32,428 nucleotides of DNA, from positions 1-32,428 of the forward strand of contig JAAZNS010000259.1 of the NCBI GenBank assembly GCA_012798185.1. The letters run 5' to 3'. Of this stretch, positions 14,799-22,931 are shown in pieces. The notes beneath the pieces are model-generated. The model had not been told where the DNA came from. It saw nothing but the letters and a program-made list of their open reading frames with translations, and did no database searches. This DNA comes from Chloroflexota bacterium (GTDB lineage: Bacteria > Chloroflexota > Anaerolineae > Anaerolineales > UBA4823). Made by a program: the position numbers and the translations under genes. The stretch's first letter is position 1; every line of letters starts with the position of its first letter.

Positions 14799-16172
14799 TT
14801 ACCTCCTCGCCTTCATCACAATCCTTATCGGAGTGCCGATATAACCATAATCCCGTCGGATACAGTTTTCTATATAACGCAAATACGAAAAATGCCCTAA
14901 TTTCGGGTCGTTTACATACAATAAAAATGTAGGCGGGTCGCTGCGCACCTGGGTGCCGTAATATATTTTAAGTTGTTTTCCGGCATGTGATGGCGCCGGA
15001 TGCTGATGCTGCGCATTTTGCATTATTTGATTGATCTGTGATGTGGAAAGCCGTACCAGGCGTTCTTCCTGAACCCGCAATGCCATCGGCAGCACCTGCT
15101 CCACCCTTTGCCCTGTCTTGGCAGAGATGAACAGTATTGGTGTGTAATCCATAAAATTCAATGTCTGACGGACATGCTGCGTATAAAGATCCATCGTATT
15201 TGTGTCCTTTTCGATGGCATCCCACTTATTCACCACAACCAATGCGCTTTTCCATGCATCCAAGATAAAACCAGCTATATGTGCATCCTGAGCGGTTAAG
15301 CCGCTGACGGCGTCGGTAACTAAAATTCCTACATCTGCCCGTTCTATCGCCCGCAAGGAACGCAGCACACTACATTTTTCCACACCCGGCTCAATCTTGC
15401 CTCTGCGGCGGATGCCGGCGGTGTCGATTAGCGTTATAGGAATATCTTCAAAAACGATATGCGTATCAATGGCATCTCTCGTTGTTCCGGGTATGGGGCT
15501 GACAATAGCGCGCTCTTCTCCCACCAGTTTATTAAGTAAACTGGATTTACCCACATTCGGCTTGCCCACGATAGCAATTTTTACCGATTCATCTTCTTCC
15601 TCTTCACCTTTGGTTTTAAAAGTTGCTACCAGGGCGTCTAATAAATCCCCCGTTCCTGTGCCATGCAACGCGGATATGGGATAAGGGTCTCCTAAACCCA
15701 ATTCATAAAATTGAACAGCCTGCAGGCGACGCGCTTCGCTATCCGATTTATTCACCACCAAAAGGATTGGCGGAAAAGCTTGTCCATCCCGTTTCTGCTG
15801 GTTCCGCCTTAATATTTCTGCCACCTCCCGATCCGCCGGGGTGACGCCGCTTTCTGCATCGGTAATAAATAACACCGCATCGGCTTCGCGGATAGCAATT
15901 TCTGCCTGGGTACGGATTTCATCAACAAACTCAGTCGAACCAATGGATAACGGTTCTTTGCCAGATCCTGACGCTGTTTGCGTCGGATCTATTCCCCCGG
16001 TATCGACAATGTCAAAGATATGCCCTGCCCATTCTGCCTCGGCTACCAAACGGTCACGGGTAGTGCCGGGAATCTCATCTACCACCGCCAGTCTTTCACC
16101 TGCCAGGCGGTTAAACAATGTACTTTTACCCACGTTAGGGCGTCCAACTAAAGCAATAACAGGTTTTGGCAT
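14799..16172 (-). CDS. der: Ribosome-assembly GTPase Der (EngA)
   Basis: 457 residues. Two G domains in tandem and a C-terminal KH-like domain are the defining Der architecture; the protein is needed for 50S subunit maturation. G domain 1 has GRPNVGKST (8-16), DTGG and NKSD. G domain 2 has GKPNVGKSS (about 205), DTAG and NKWD. The linker contains an acidic run (KGEEEEDESVK). The C-terminal KH domain begins near 355 and ends with the YIGTPIRIVMKAR stretch typical of the family. It is the last gene of the coaE-cdaA-cdaR-der cluster, one base after cdaR. The methyltransferase remnant converges on it, 1 base from its stop. Confidence 0.97.
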   Translation of the reverse strand: MPKPVIALVGRPNVGKSTLFNRLAGERLAVVDEIPGTTRDRLVAEAEWAGHIFDIVDTGGIDPTQTASGSGKEPLSIGSTEFVDEIRTQAEIAIREADAVLFITDAESGVTPADREVAEILRRNQQKRDGQAFPPILLVVNKSDSEARRLQAVQFYELGLGDPYPISALHGTGTGDLLDALVATFKTKGEEEEDESVKIAIVGKPNVGKSSLLNKLVGEERAIVSPIPGTTRDAIDTHIVFEDIPITLIDTAGIRRRGKIEPGVEKCSVLRSLRAIERADVGILVTDAVSGLTAQDAHIAGFILDAWKSALVVVNKWDAIEKDTNTMDLYTQHVRQTLNFMDYTPILFISAKTGQRVEQVLPMALRVQEERLVRLSTSQINQIMQNAQHQHPAPSHAGKQLKIYYGTQVRSDPPTFLLYVNDPKLGHFSYLRYIENCIRRDYGYIGTPIRIVMKARR

Positions 16173-16173
16173 C

Positions 16174-17502
16174 TTATGGTTCAGTATTTGGTTTAGTGTT
16201 TTCAGGTGTTACCGTAGATGTGGGAAGTATCGGGGTAAGCGTAACGGTGGGGTTAATCCGATGCGTAGGGGTTGTAGCAACCGTGACGGTCACTTCCAAA
16301 TTTTGCGGATTAATAGAAGCAACTTTGAGCTGGCTTGGCAGCAAATCGACTTTTGGAACTACCTGATAAGTACCCGGTTCCATTCCAGTCAAATCAACTG
16401 ATACACGAATGCCGCCCGATGTTAGGCTGTTGATTAATGGCAAAGGTCCGCTTATTAATACTTCAACTGATTCTGGGGAAATTTGTGCAGAATATTCTGG
16501 TGATAATCCAATTGCCTGAACCGGCAGCGAAATCGGCAGACTTCCCTCCAAAGCAGCAATACTTAGCCGGATTAACACGCTTTCTTCTCCAGCCAGGGTA
16601 ACATCCGGGGGTAAATTTAATGTGGCGCGGATATCGATATCATCGCTTAACCCAGTAAGATCCACCGGTTTTGTTTCAACATAACCTGGAATTTCATCCA
16701 CCAATTGAGGATCCGCAGAAAAAACAGTCACATTCGGTGGGGAGACCGAAATATTGGTAAGCCAATATCCACTAGCAACTTCGCCAGTGGTCACCACTTT
16801 TACCACAACATTGCGGTAACCTCCCAACAAAGAAATTTGTTGGTTTACCTGAACAGTGCTGGGAGAAACCTCAACATCGGGGACGACATCACCATTTGTG
16901 TCCACCGCTGCGACCATAATATTTTTCTTAATCGATTCACTAGCGCCGCTTATATCAAGTTGTGCAATGACGTTATTCACTTTTTGCACCTTAGATTCAG
17001 GTCCCGAAACATTGATAAACTTCGGGGAGATATTATTTATACCTTGACGATAACCAAGGGAGGGTTCACCGCTTACCATCAACTCAACTGGATATAATTT
17101 ATTGATCAACTTTTCCAAAGTCAGGTTGATCTCATCAGGTTCAACTTTAATGACCTGATTTGGATTAACTGCAATTTGGACCTTTACAGGAATAGCATGA
17201 TTTCCCTCGTTAACTCCTGCAAGGTCGATCCATGCTTTTACCAACTCTGGATTGGAATTTAATTTTGACCAAATTGAGCGCGGTGCTCGTATGGTAATCC
17301 GAGCCTGATGGGGAGTGTTATCCACGATAACGAGCTGAGAATCTAATCCGACTATCGAAATATTCACCAGGCGCGGATATACCTGCACTTCATTAGGGTC
17401 TGCAGCAAGAATTGCCGAAACCCATACAATAAAAGCAAATATAAAAGCCAGCAGCAGCGAGCTTATATTTTTCCCAAACCAGCGAATAATCCTCATTACC
17501 AT
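16174..17502 (-). CDS. cdaR: YbbR-domain protein, CdaA regulator CdaR
   Basis: 442 residues. One N-terminal membrane helix (about 10-33, SSLLLAFIFAFIVWVSAIL) is followed by a long extracytoplasmic part with about four YbbR repeats of some 80 residues each. Recurring PxxV/SPSTV and LxI/IRAP-type strands are visible. The C-terminal tail is Thr/Pro-rich (TLTPILPTSTVTPENTKP). In Firmicutes, CdaR binds and modulates the diadenylate cyclase CdaA in the membrane. The gene follows cdaA by 2 bases here, which supports the same role. An alternative ATG lies two codons downstream. Neither start has a clear ribosome-binding site, so translation is probably coupled to cdaA. Confidence 0.92.
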   Translation of the reverse strand: MVMRIIRWFGKNISSLLLAFIFAFIVWVSAILAADPNEVQVYPRLVNISIVGLDSQLVIVDNTPHQARITIRAPRSIWSKLNSNPELVKAWIDLAGVNEGNHAIPVKVQIAVNPNQVIKVEPDEINLTLEKLINKLYPVELMVSGEPSLGYRQGINNISPKFINVSGPESKVQKVNNVIAQLDISGASESIKKNIMVAAVDTNGDVVPDVEVSPSTVQVNQQISLLGGYRNVVVKVVTTGEVASGYWLTNISVSPPNVTVFSADPQLVDEIPGYVETKPVDLTGLSDDIDIRATLNLPPDVTLAGEESVLIRLSIAALEGSLPISLPVQAIGLSPEYSAQISPESVEVLISGPLPLINSLTSGGIRVSVDLTGMEPGTYQVVPKVDLLPSQLKVASINPQNLEVTVTVATTPTHRINPTVTLTPILPTSTVTPENTKPNTEP

Positions 17503-17504
17503 GG

Positions 17505-18377
17505 TTAAACGTCCAATTTATTTTTTGAGCTTATCGAGAATATACGGTCGACCCAGTAAGCGAAACACTTCTTTTCTTCTTGTGAACTAAAAATCACGCG
17601 CAATATATTCTCAAGCCGCTCTAAATCCAACCGACGGATCATCCTGCCCCCCTGAACCACAGTGATATTGCCAGTTTCTTCAGATACAACAACAGCAACA
17701 GCATCGGATACTTCTGAAATACCTAAAGATGCCCGGTGCCGAAGCCCCATTTTCCGGTCGGGGGAAGGCGCTAATACACCACTGGATGAAAGTGGCATCA
17801 CGCAAGCCGCGGCAATTATTTTTGAACCCGAAATAATCACAGCGCCATCGTGCAAAGGTGTATTAGGGTAAAACACTTGAAGGAGTAATTCGGGGCTTAC
17901 GGTTGCATTCAATATCACCCCAGTGCTCACATACTCATCCAAGTTATCAAGGCGTTGGATCACAATCAAAGCACCATGTCTTCGTTCAGAGAGCTGCCCA
18001 ACTGCTGCTACAACAGCTGGAATAGTCTTGGGAATATTCGAGGAAGACAACCCGGAGGGTATAATCGAACCAGCTCTGCCTAATCGTTCTAATGTCCTGC
18101 GGATTTCAGGAGCAAAAATAACCGGAACAGCTAATAATAACGCTGGCAATGTATTGCTTACCAGCCATGAAAACGCGGGCAGTACATCCAAACTGGTTAG
18201 CAGACTGAACAGCACGATTATAACCAATGCCCCCCGCAACAAGACCATTGCTTGGGTATCTCGGATTAATTGCAATAAAATAAAAAAAACTAGCGTAACC
18301 AGGAATAAGTCGACCAGGTTAAACCAATTGAGTCTTTCAAATATAAAAACGATATCATTAACCAGATTGGTTATCAC
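17505..18377 (-). CDS. cdaA: Membrane diadenylate cyclase CdaA
   Basis: 290 residues. It makes c-di-AMP from two ATP. Three N-terminal membrane helices (about 18-100) precede a DisA_N cyclase domain (about 100-260). Catalytic motifs are intact: DGA in PLHDGAVII and RHR in GLRHRASLGISE. The C-terminal extension (about 255-290) is short. The start is a GTG at 18377 without a good ribosome-binding site; the upstream gene coaE ends 13 bases before, so coupling is likely. Followed by cdaR with a 2-base gap. c-di-AMP usually controls potassium and osmolyte transport and wall homeostasis. No such effector gene is seen in this window. Confidence 0.96.
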   Translation of the reverse strand: MITNLVNDIVFIFERLNWFNLVDLFLVTLVFFILLQLIRDTQAMVLLRGALVIIVLFSLLTSLDVLPAFSWLVSNTLPALLLAVPVIFAPEIRRTLERLGRAGSIIPSGLSSSNIPKTIPAVVAAVGQLSERRHGALIVIQRLDNLDEYVSTGVILNATVSPELLLQVFYPNTPLHDGAVIISGSKIIAAACVMPLSSSGVLAPSPDRKMGLRHRASLGISEVSDAVAVVVSEETGNITVVQGGRMIRRLDLERLENILRVIFSSQEEKKCFAYWVDRIFSISSKNKLDV

Positions 18378-18390
18378 GGCAAATTTGCTT

Positions 18391-19524
18391 TCAAACCGGC
18401 CTCAAAACGCGGTCTTTACGTAACTCTTTATAGAACAAGATGCTACCCATCGGCATTGATTCCTTTGCTGCTTCTTGCCAAGCACGAGTGCTCAAGCTGT
18501 TTATGTTCCCCTCTTTATAGCCTAAAGAAGTCCAAAGCGCACTCTGCGTTGCCAGATGAGGAGGAATAAATAATAACGCGATCTCGCACTGTAAATTCCG
18601 TGATGCAATTTCCATTTCCTCTAATAAAGCACGAATAACTTCCGAAAAAGGTATTTCGGGATCCCAATAAATATCATCCACGCGGGCAATTAAATTTTCG
18701 ACCTGCCACCCGATAATGCCAATCAATTTTTCCTGACGCCTCAGCAAGAGGAACGCTTTTTCACTCAGCCACGCAATAATGTCATCCGATTTTATTGTCC
18801 GTTGGTTATCAGCAATCCGGTTGATAAAATCTGCCATTTCCATAGCTTGTTTCGGACGTGCCCTTTGCACCGTCATTTGATCCGTTAGAGTTTTTACTTG
18901 TTCGATCAACCCGGCTTCACTTTGGGGAACAGTTCTCTGCCAGGCGGTAAAAACCTGCTGCCATGTATCATCGAAAGATTTATCATTGCGAATGATAATA
19001 TCCGCTAAATCAACTTTCCCTTGCTGAGGCGGCTGCGCTGCCATACGCTGACGGGCAGCGGCTTCATTCATCCCGCGTTTTTGAACCAGCCGTGTAACCT
19101 GAATTTCTTCCGAAGCATATACGACCCAAAGTGTGTCACAACGAGAGCGTAAACCCGATTCGATTAATTTAATTGCCTCGATGACGATAACCATTTGCTG
19201 GGAATGTTTAACCAGCAAATCTACCGCCTGATGAACCAGGGGATGAACAATCGCTTCGAGCTGCGACATGGCTTGACGATCTGAAAACACAATCATCCCT
19301 AATTTATTGCGGTCAATCTGTCCATCAGGGGTTAATATCCATTTTCCGAAATGATCGACAACCGCCTGATACCCTGGGGCGCCTCTAGCAATTGCGCGAT
19401 GCCCTAAAGCATCCGCATCGATGCCATACGCCCCCATATGCTCAAGCATTTTCCTTACGACGCTTTTTCCGGTCGCAATATTCCCTGTTAATCCAATTAC
19501 GTATTTTCCTTGCCAGGCGCTCAT
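18391..19524 (-). CDS. coaE: Dephospho-CoA kinase fused to an acetyltransferase-like C-terminal domain
   Basis: 377 residues, nearly twice the usual CoaE length of about 200. The N-terminal half (1-195) is dephospho-CoA kinase, the last step of CoA synthesis: P-loop GLTGNIATGKS (11-21), IDADALGH, and the LID-type Arg region RLVQKRGMNEAAARQRMAAQ. The C-terminal half (about 220-377) resembles a GNAT fold: MADFINRI, then AFLLLRRQEKLIGIIGWQVE, then ALWTSLGYKEG near the end. GNAT enzymes use acyl-CoA, which fits a CoA-making partner, but the assignment is inference. The ATG at 19524 has AAGGGAAG upstream. An ATG 8 codons earlier lies inside the promoter inverted repeat and is rejected. First gene of coaE-cdaA-cdaR-der. 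Confidence 0.88.
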   Translation of the reverse strand: MSAWQGKYVIGLTGNIATGKSVVRKMLEHMGAYGIDADALGHRAIARGAPGYQAVVDHFGKWILTPDGQIDRNKLGMIVFSDRQAMSQLEAIVHPLVHQAVDLLVKHSQQMVIVIEAIKLIESGLRSRCDTLWVVYASEEIQVTRLVQKRGMNEAAARQRMAAQPPQQGKVDLADIIIRNDKSFDDTWQQVFTAWQRTVPQSEAGLIEQVKTLTDQMTVQRARPKQAMEMADFINRIADNQRTIKSDDIIAWLSEKAFLLLRRQEKLIGIIGWQVENLIARVDDIYWDPEIPFSEVIRALLEEMEIASRNLQCEIALLFIPPHLATQSALWTSLGYKEGNINSLSTRAWQEAAKESMPMGSILFYKELRKDRVLRPV

Positions 19525-19543
19525 GTCACTTCCCTTAATATAA

Positions 19544-19588
19544 GACATTCTTCACCCCCATTTTAGCCGGGGGAGCGAAGAATGTCAA
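19544..19588 (-). promoter_or_regulatory. coaE promoter embedded in a perfect inverted repeat
   Basis: On the minus strand, consensus -35 TTGACA (19583-19588), a 17-base spacer and -10 TAAAAT (19560-19565). The arm GACATTCTTC (19577-19586) overlaps the -35. Its exact mirror GAAGAATGTC (19544-19553) covers the expected start point. Inner CCCCC/GGGGG arms (19569-19573 and 19555-19559) strengthen the dyad. As RNA read from the importer operon it would form a long hairpin followed by TTATATT, so it may also terminate that operon. Confidence 0.7.
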
Positions 19589-19615
19589 AGGATGAACGAT
19601 ATACAATTCTGTTGT

Positions 19616-20635
19616 TTACAAAAACTTCTCTGCGTAATGACAGGCAACCCAATGCCCAGGGCGCAATGCGCGTAATTCGGGTTCGTCTTTTGAGCATATT
19701 TCCTGCGCAACAGGGCACCGTGGATGAAATCGGCAGCCAGAAGGCGGATTAATCGGATTAGGAATTTCCCCTGCAGGCATAACCTGTGTCCTTCGTTCGT
19801 GAGGATTAGGTACCGGCACAGCCGCCATTAACGCTTGTGTATAAGGATGTAATGCATGACCGTATACTTCTCTCAAATCCCCCATTTCAGCCAGCCTGCC
19901 TAAATAGAGAATTCCGATCCGGTCACAAATGTATTTAGCTGTTGCCAGGTCATGGGTGATGAAAAGATACGTTAGATTGAGCTCATTTTTTAATTGCACC
20001 ATCAAGTCCAGCAATAACGCTCTTACACTGACATCCGCCATCGCGATCGGTTCATCCGCCAGGATTAAATCCGGATTGGTTATCAACGCCCTGGCAATTA
20101 CCACCCTTTGCCGCTGTCCACCGGATATTTGATGTGGATACTTAGTAAAAAAGAAATGCGGCGGCGTTAAGCCAACTTTTTCCATAATACTCAATGTAAT
20201 ATCACGGTGTTCGGCGATTTTTTCGGGGTAATGGATCTTTAAACCGTGGGCAATCGAATCACCTAAACACATCCGCGGATTTAGCGATGCCATAGGGTCT
20301 TGAAAAATCACCTGCATCCGCCGGCGGAGTTTGCGTAATTCTTCGCTTTCGAGGGAAGACAGATCGATACCGTCAAACATCACCTTTCCAGCGGTGGGTT
20401 TTTCCAGCCCAATAGCCAGCCTTCCTATGGTTGTTTTTCCGCTCCCGCTTTCTCCAGCCAATCCGAATGCTTCACCTCGTTTTATAGTAAATGAAACATC
20501 ATCGACAGCTCGAACAAAGTCGACATGACCTGCTAATATTTGATCGAGAAAATTCTGTTGAACCGGAAACCATTTTTTTAAATGCGTGATTTCCACTAAA
20601 TTTTCATTTTTATTAATCGATATTTGTTCGCTCAT
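19616..20635 (-). CDS. Oligopeptide/dipeptide ABC importer, ATP-binding subunit (OppF/DppF type)
   Basis: 339 residues from the ATG at 20635. This start overlaps the oppD stop by 4 bases (ATGA) and has AAAGG at the right distance. The longer upstream frame lies inside oppD and is rejected. Walker A is GESGSGKTT (61-69), the signature ISGGQRQR, Walker B DLILADEP, and the switch His is in FITHDLA. The D-loop reads AMAD rather than the common SALD but keeps the Asp. The C-terminal oligo_HPY region has the Cys-containing iron-sulfur-type motif CRFHPRCPVAQEICSKDEPEL. It is the last gene of the importer operon and works as a heterodimer with OppD on the cytosolic side. Confidence 0.94.
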   Translation of the reverse strand: MSEQISINKNENLVEITHLKKWFPVQQNFLDQILAGHVDFVRAVDDVSFTIKRGEAFGLAGESGSGKTTIGRLAIGLEKPTAGKVMFDGIDLSSLESEELRKLRRRMQVIFQDPMASLNPRMCLGDSIAHGLKIHYPEKIAEHRDITLSIMEKVGLTPPHFFFTKYPHQISGGQRQRVVIARALITNPDLILADEPIAMADVSVRALLLDLMVQLKNELNLTYLFITHDLATAKYICDRIGILYLGRLAEMGDLREVYGHALHPYTQALMAAVPVPNPHERRTQVMPAGEIPNPINPPSGCRFHPRCPVAQEICSKDEPELRALRPGHWVACHYAEKFL

Positions 20636-21648
20636 GCTTTTACCTTTATGGTCGAGCGTTCCTTTTGAGGATGATCCTGGTATAACCAGCAATGCACCCA
20701 TCTGCCAGGCACAACCTCCTCCATATTCGGACAAAATCGAGAGCACAGGGGCATTGCCTCAGGGCATCGCGGGTGGAATCGGCACCCCGATGGAGGGTGT
20801 GTCAGGTTAGGCGGTTCGCCGCTCATTTTGTATAATTCTTCATGATCATCGAGCTTTATGCTTGGCACAGAGCTTAATAATCCTATTGTATAAGGATGCA
20901 AAGGATTATCAAAGATATTAGTGATATCTCCTAACTCTACGATCTGACCTGCATACATTACCGCAATGCGGTCAGCTATTTCAGCAACCAGGGCAATGTT
21001 ATGGGTAATTACCAGAATTGCCAAACCAAATTCTTCTCGGATTTCGCGCAATTGATCGACCAGCTTGGCTTCGACAATCACATCGAGAGACGTGGTTGCT
21101 TCATCAGCAATAATCAAATCGGCATTTAGGATCAATCCCAAACCAATCATCACCCGTTGGCGCATTCCACCTGAAAGCTGATGGGGGTAATCGCGCAACC
21201 GGCGCTCTTGAATTCCCAGCCTTCCAATAAGTGTACGAACTCTCTCCTGGGCATTTTCCAATACCGTTTTGGGTTCGTGAACCTGAATAGCTTCGATAAG
21301 ATGTTCATCGACGCGCTGCACCGGATTCAACGAGGTCATCGGGTCTTGGAATATCATGCTTATTCGTCTGCCGCGAAAATCGCGCAGGCGTTTTTGGTCA
21401 AATTTCATCACATCTTCGCCGTCGAAAATGATTGCACCACTGCTAATTTTAGCCGGCGGCATGATCATGCGCATGAGCGCTTTTCCCAGAGTACTTTTAC
21501 CACACCCGCTTTCACCCACCAAGCCTAATATTTCACCGCGATAAATGTCGAAAGAAACATCATTAACAGCGCTTACTGGACCAAGCCGTGTATGGTAATT
21601 AACACTTAAATTTCGCACTTGAACAAGAACTTTATCGTTTGACATCAT
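20632..21648 (-). CDS. Oligopeptide/dipeptide ABC importer, ATP-binding subunit (OppD/DppD type)
   Basis: 338 residues. Walker A is GESGCGKST (45-53), the signature LSGGMRQR, Walker B LIIADEAT, and the switch His is in VITHNIA. The usual DEP of the family reads DEA here, a mild change. The C-terminal oligo_HPY region has the Cys motif CRFHPRCPEAMPLCSRFCP, which in relatives binds an iron-sulfur cluster. GGAG lies 7 bases before the first of two tandem ATG codons. It sits 1 base after oppC and overlaps oppF by 4 bases. Both ATP sites look catalytically competent. Confidence 0.95.
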   Translation of the reverse strand: MMSNDKVLVQVRNLSVNYHTRLGPVSAVNDVSFDIYRGEILGLVGESGCGKSTLGKALMRMIMPPAKISSGAIIFDGEDVMKFDQKRLRDFRGRRISMIFQDPMTSLNPVQRVDEHLIEAIQVHEPKTVLENAQERVRTLIGRLGIQERRLRDYPHQLSGGMRQRVMIGLGLILNADLIIADEATTSLDVIVEAKLVDQLREIREEFGLAILVITHNIALVAEIADRIAVMYAGQIVELGDITNIFDNPLHPYTIGLLSSVPSIKLDDHEELYKMSGEPPNLTHPPSGCRFHPRCPEAMPLCSRFCPNMEEVVPGRWVHCWLYQDHPQKERSTIKVKA

Positions 21649-21649
21649 T

Positions 21650-22921
21650 TTACAGCTCCGCCAGACGAGGGTTCAAAATTTCGGATAAACTCTCGCCCAA
21701 CATGCTAAAAGCCAGGGTGACCATACTTACCATTAACCCGGGAAAGGTGATCAGCCACCAGGCTCGGCGCAGGTAATCCTGTCCGCGCGCCAGGTCAATC
21801 CCCCAATCAGGTGTATCAGGTGGCAGCCCCAAACCTAAAAAGCTTAAGCCTGCTTCAGTTAATATCGCATCGGCAACATTTACAGAGAAGATAATTACAA
21901 TGGAAGGGATCACATTGGGAAAGATATATTTCCATAATATTGTGCTTGGTTTTGCACCTAAACTGCGTGCTGCCTCAACGTATAATTCTTGCTTTACAGA
22001 AAGGGTCTGGCCGCGCACAATACGAAAATAAGTGGGCACATAAAGCACAGCAATCGCGACAATCACATTACCAATCCCAGCCCCCAGTACTGCCGCAATG
22101 GAAATTGCCAGAATCAATCCCGGGAAAGAATATAAACTGTCCATCAGCAGGGTTAATATCCGATCGAAAGGTCCGCTGATAAACCCGCTGATTAAACCCA
22201 GCGGCACGCCGACTAGAATCGAAACAATGGCTGAGGAAAGTCCTACAATCAAAGCGATGCGAGTGCCCCAGATAATGCGGCTGAATATATCCTGCCCAAT
22301 TTGGTTGGTACCAAAAATAAACCCTTTAGCAGTTTCTTCGCGTAACGCTCCGCAGATTTCAAGCTGGGGATATTTTTCGATAATACCCTCCAGCTCAGCA
22401 GGCGCTGCAATGAACCCGTTCACTTCTCCTGCAGCGGTTGCCTCCAAACCTTCTTCCAGAGTCTCGAATCGGATTGGGCGCGGATTATATGTCGCAGGCT
22501 CACCAGCTGCCTTAGCTTCATCATTCAACGCTGTGACAGCCTCCCGTAATGCCTGGCTTGAAGGGCTGGCAACGACTATTCCCACCTTGTTTTTCGAGGA
22601 AGCTATCTCTTTAAATTCCTTGATGTCAGAATCTATATTTGCGACCAGCACAAATGACGAGGGAGCTTCTCCGGGAGCGAGCAAGGATGAACTAACTTCT
22701 GCTTTTGGATCGTAGGGGGCAAACCATTGAGGAAATATTCCAATTATGATAATAAACAACAGCAAAAAAGCGCTGAGTACTACAAACCACCAATCACCGC
22801 CATACCATTTACGCGCTAGAAAAATCTTGCGGACAAATCCAACCCGGTCTAAATCCAATTGCCATTGCGGCACGACATATTCTTGGTCAATATCATTGTC
22901 ATGAGTATTTTTTTCATTCAT
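21650..22921 (-). CDS. Oligopeptide-type ABC importer permease (OppC/DppC) with inserted extracytoplasmic domain
   Basis: 423 residues from the ATG at 22921, 10 bases after oppB; a longer frame would run inside oppB and is rejected. OppC proteins are normally about 280-310 residues. The N-terminal OppC_N segment with helix 1 (about 45-63) leads to the usual FAPYDPKAE. The family motif FGTNQIGQDIFSRIIWGTR comes only at 203-221; normally the gap is short. The extra 110 residues or so (about 86-197) are soluble and extracytoplasmic. Strand-helix patterns such as KVGIVVASPSSQALREAV and RFETLEEGLEATAAGEVNGF resemble one lobe of a type 2 periplasmic binding fold. The five-helix permease core with the EAA-type loop (YVEAARSLGAKPSTILWKYI) follows and looks normal. 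Confidence 0.92.
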   Translation of the reverse strand: MNEKNTHDNDIDQEYVVPQWQLDLDRVGFVRKIFLARKWYGGDWWFVVLSAFLLLFIIIIGIFPQWFAPYDPKAEVSSSLLAPGEAPSSFVLVANIDSDIKEFKEIASSKNKVGIVVASPSSQALREAVTALNDEAKAAGEPATYNPRPIRFETLEEGLEATAAGEVNGFIAAPAELEGIIEKYPQLEICGALREETAKGFIFGTNQIGQDIFSRIIWGTRIALIVGLSSAIVSILVGVPLGLISGFISGPFDRILTLLMDSLYSFPGLILAISIAAVLGAGIGNVIVAIAVLYVPTYFRIVRGQTLSVKQELYVEAARSLGAKPSTILWKYIFPNVIPSIVIIFSVNVADAILTEAGLSFLGLGLPPDTPDWGIDLARGQDYLRRAWWLITFPGLMVSMVTLAFSMLGESLSEILNPRLAEL

Positions 22922-22931
22922 AATCAGCGCC

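Noticed and set aside
15841..16401. Long open frame on the plus strand opposite der and cdaR
   Set aside because: It is antisense to two clearly conserved genes, has no family motifs and no ribosome-binding site; a shadow frame.
20041..20090. AMAD in place of SALD in the OppF D-loop as an inactivating change
   Set aside because: The aspartate is kept and related OppF proteins vary here (for example SMVD); the other motifs are intact.
22098..22715. Long open frame on the plus strand opposite oppC
   Set aside because: Antisense to a conserved permease, Ser/Pro/Ile-rich composition expected of a shadow, no motifs.
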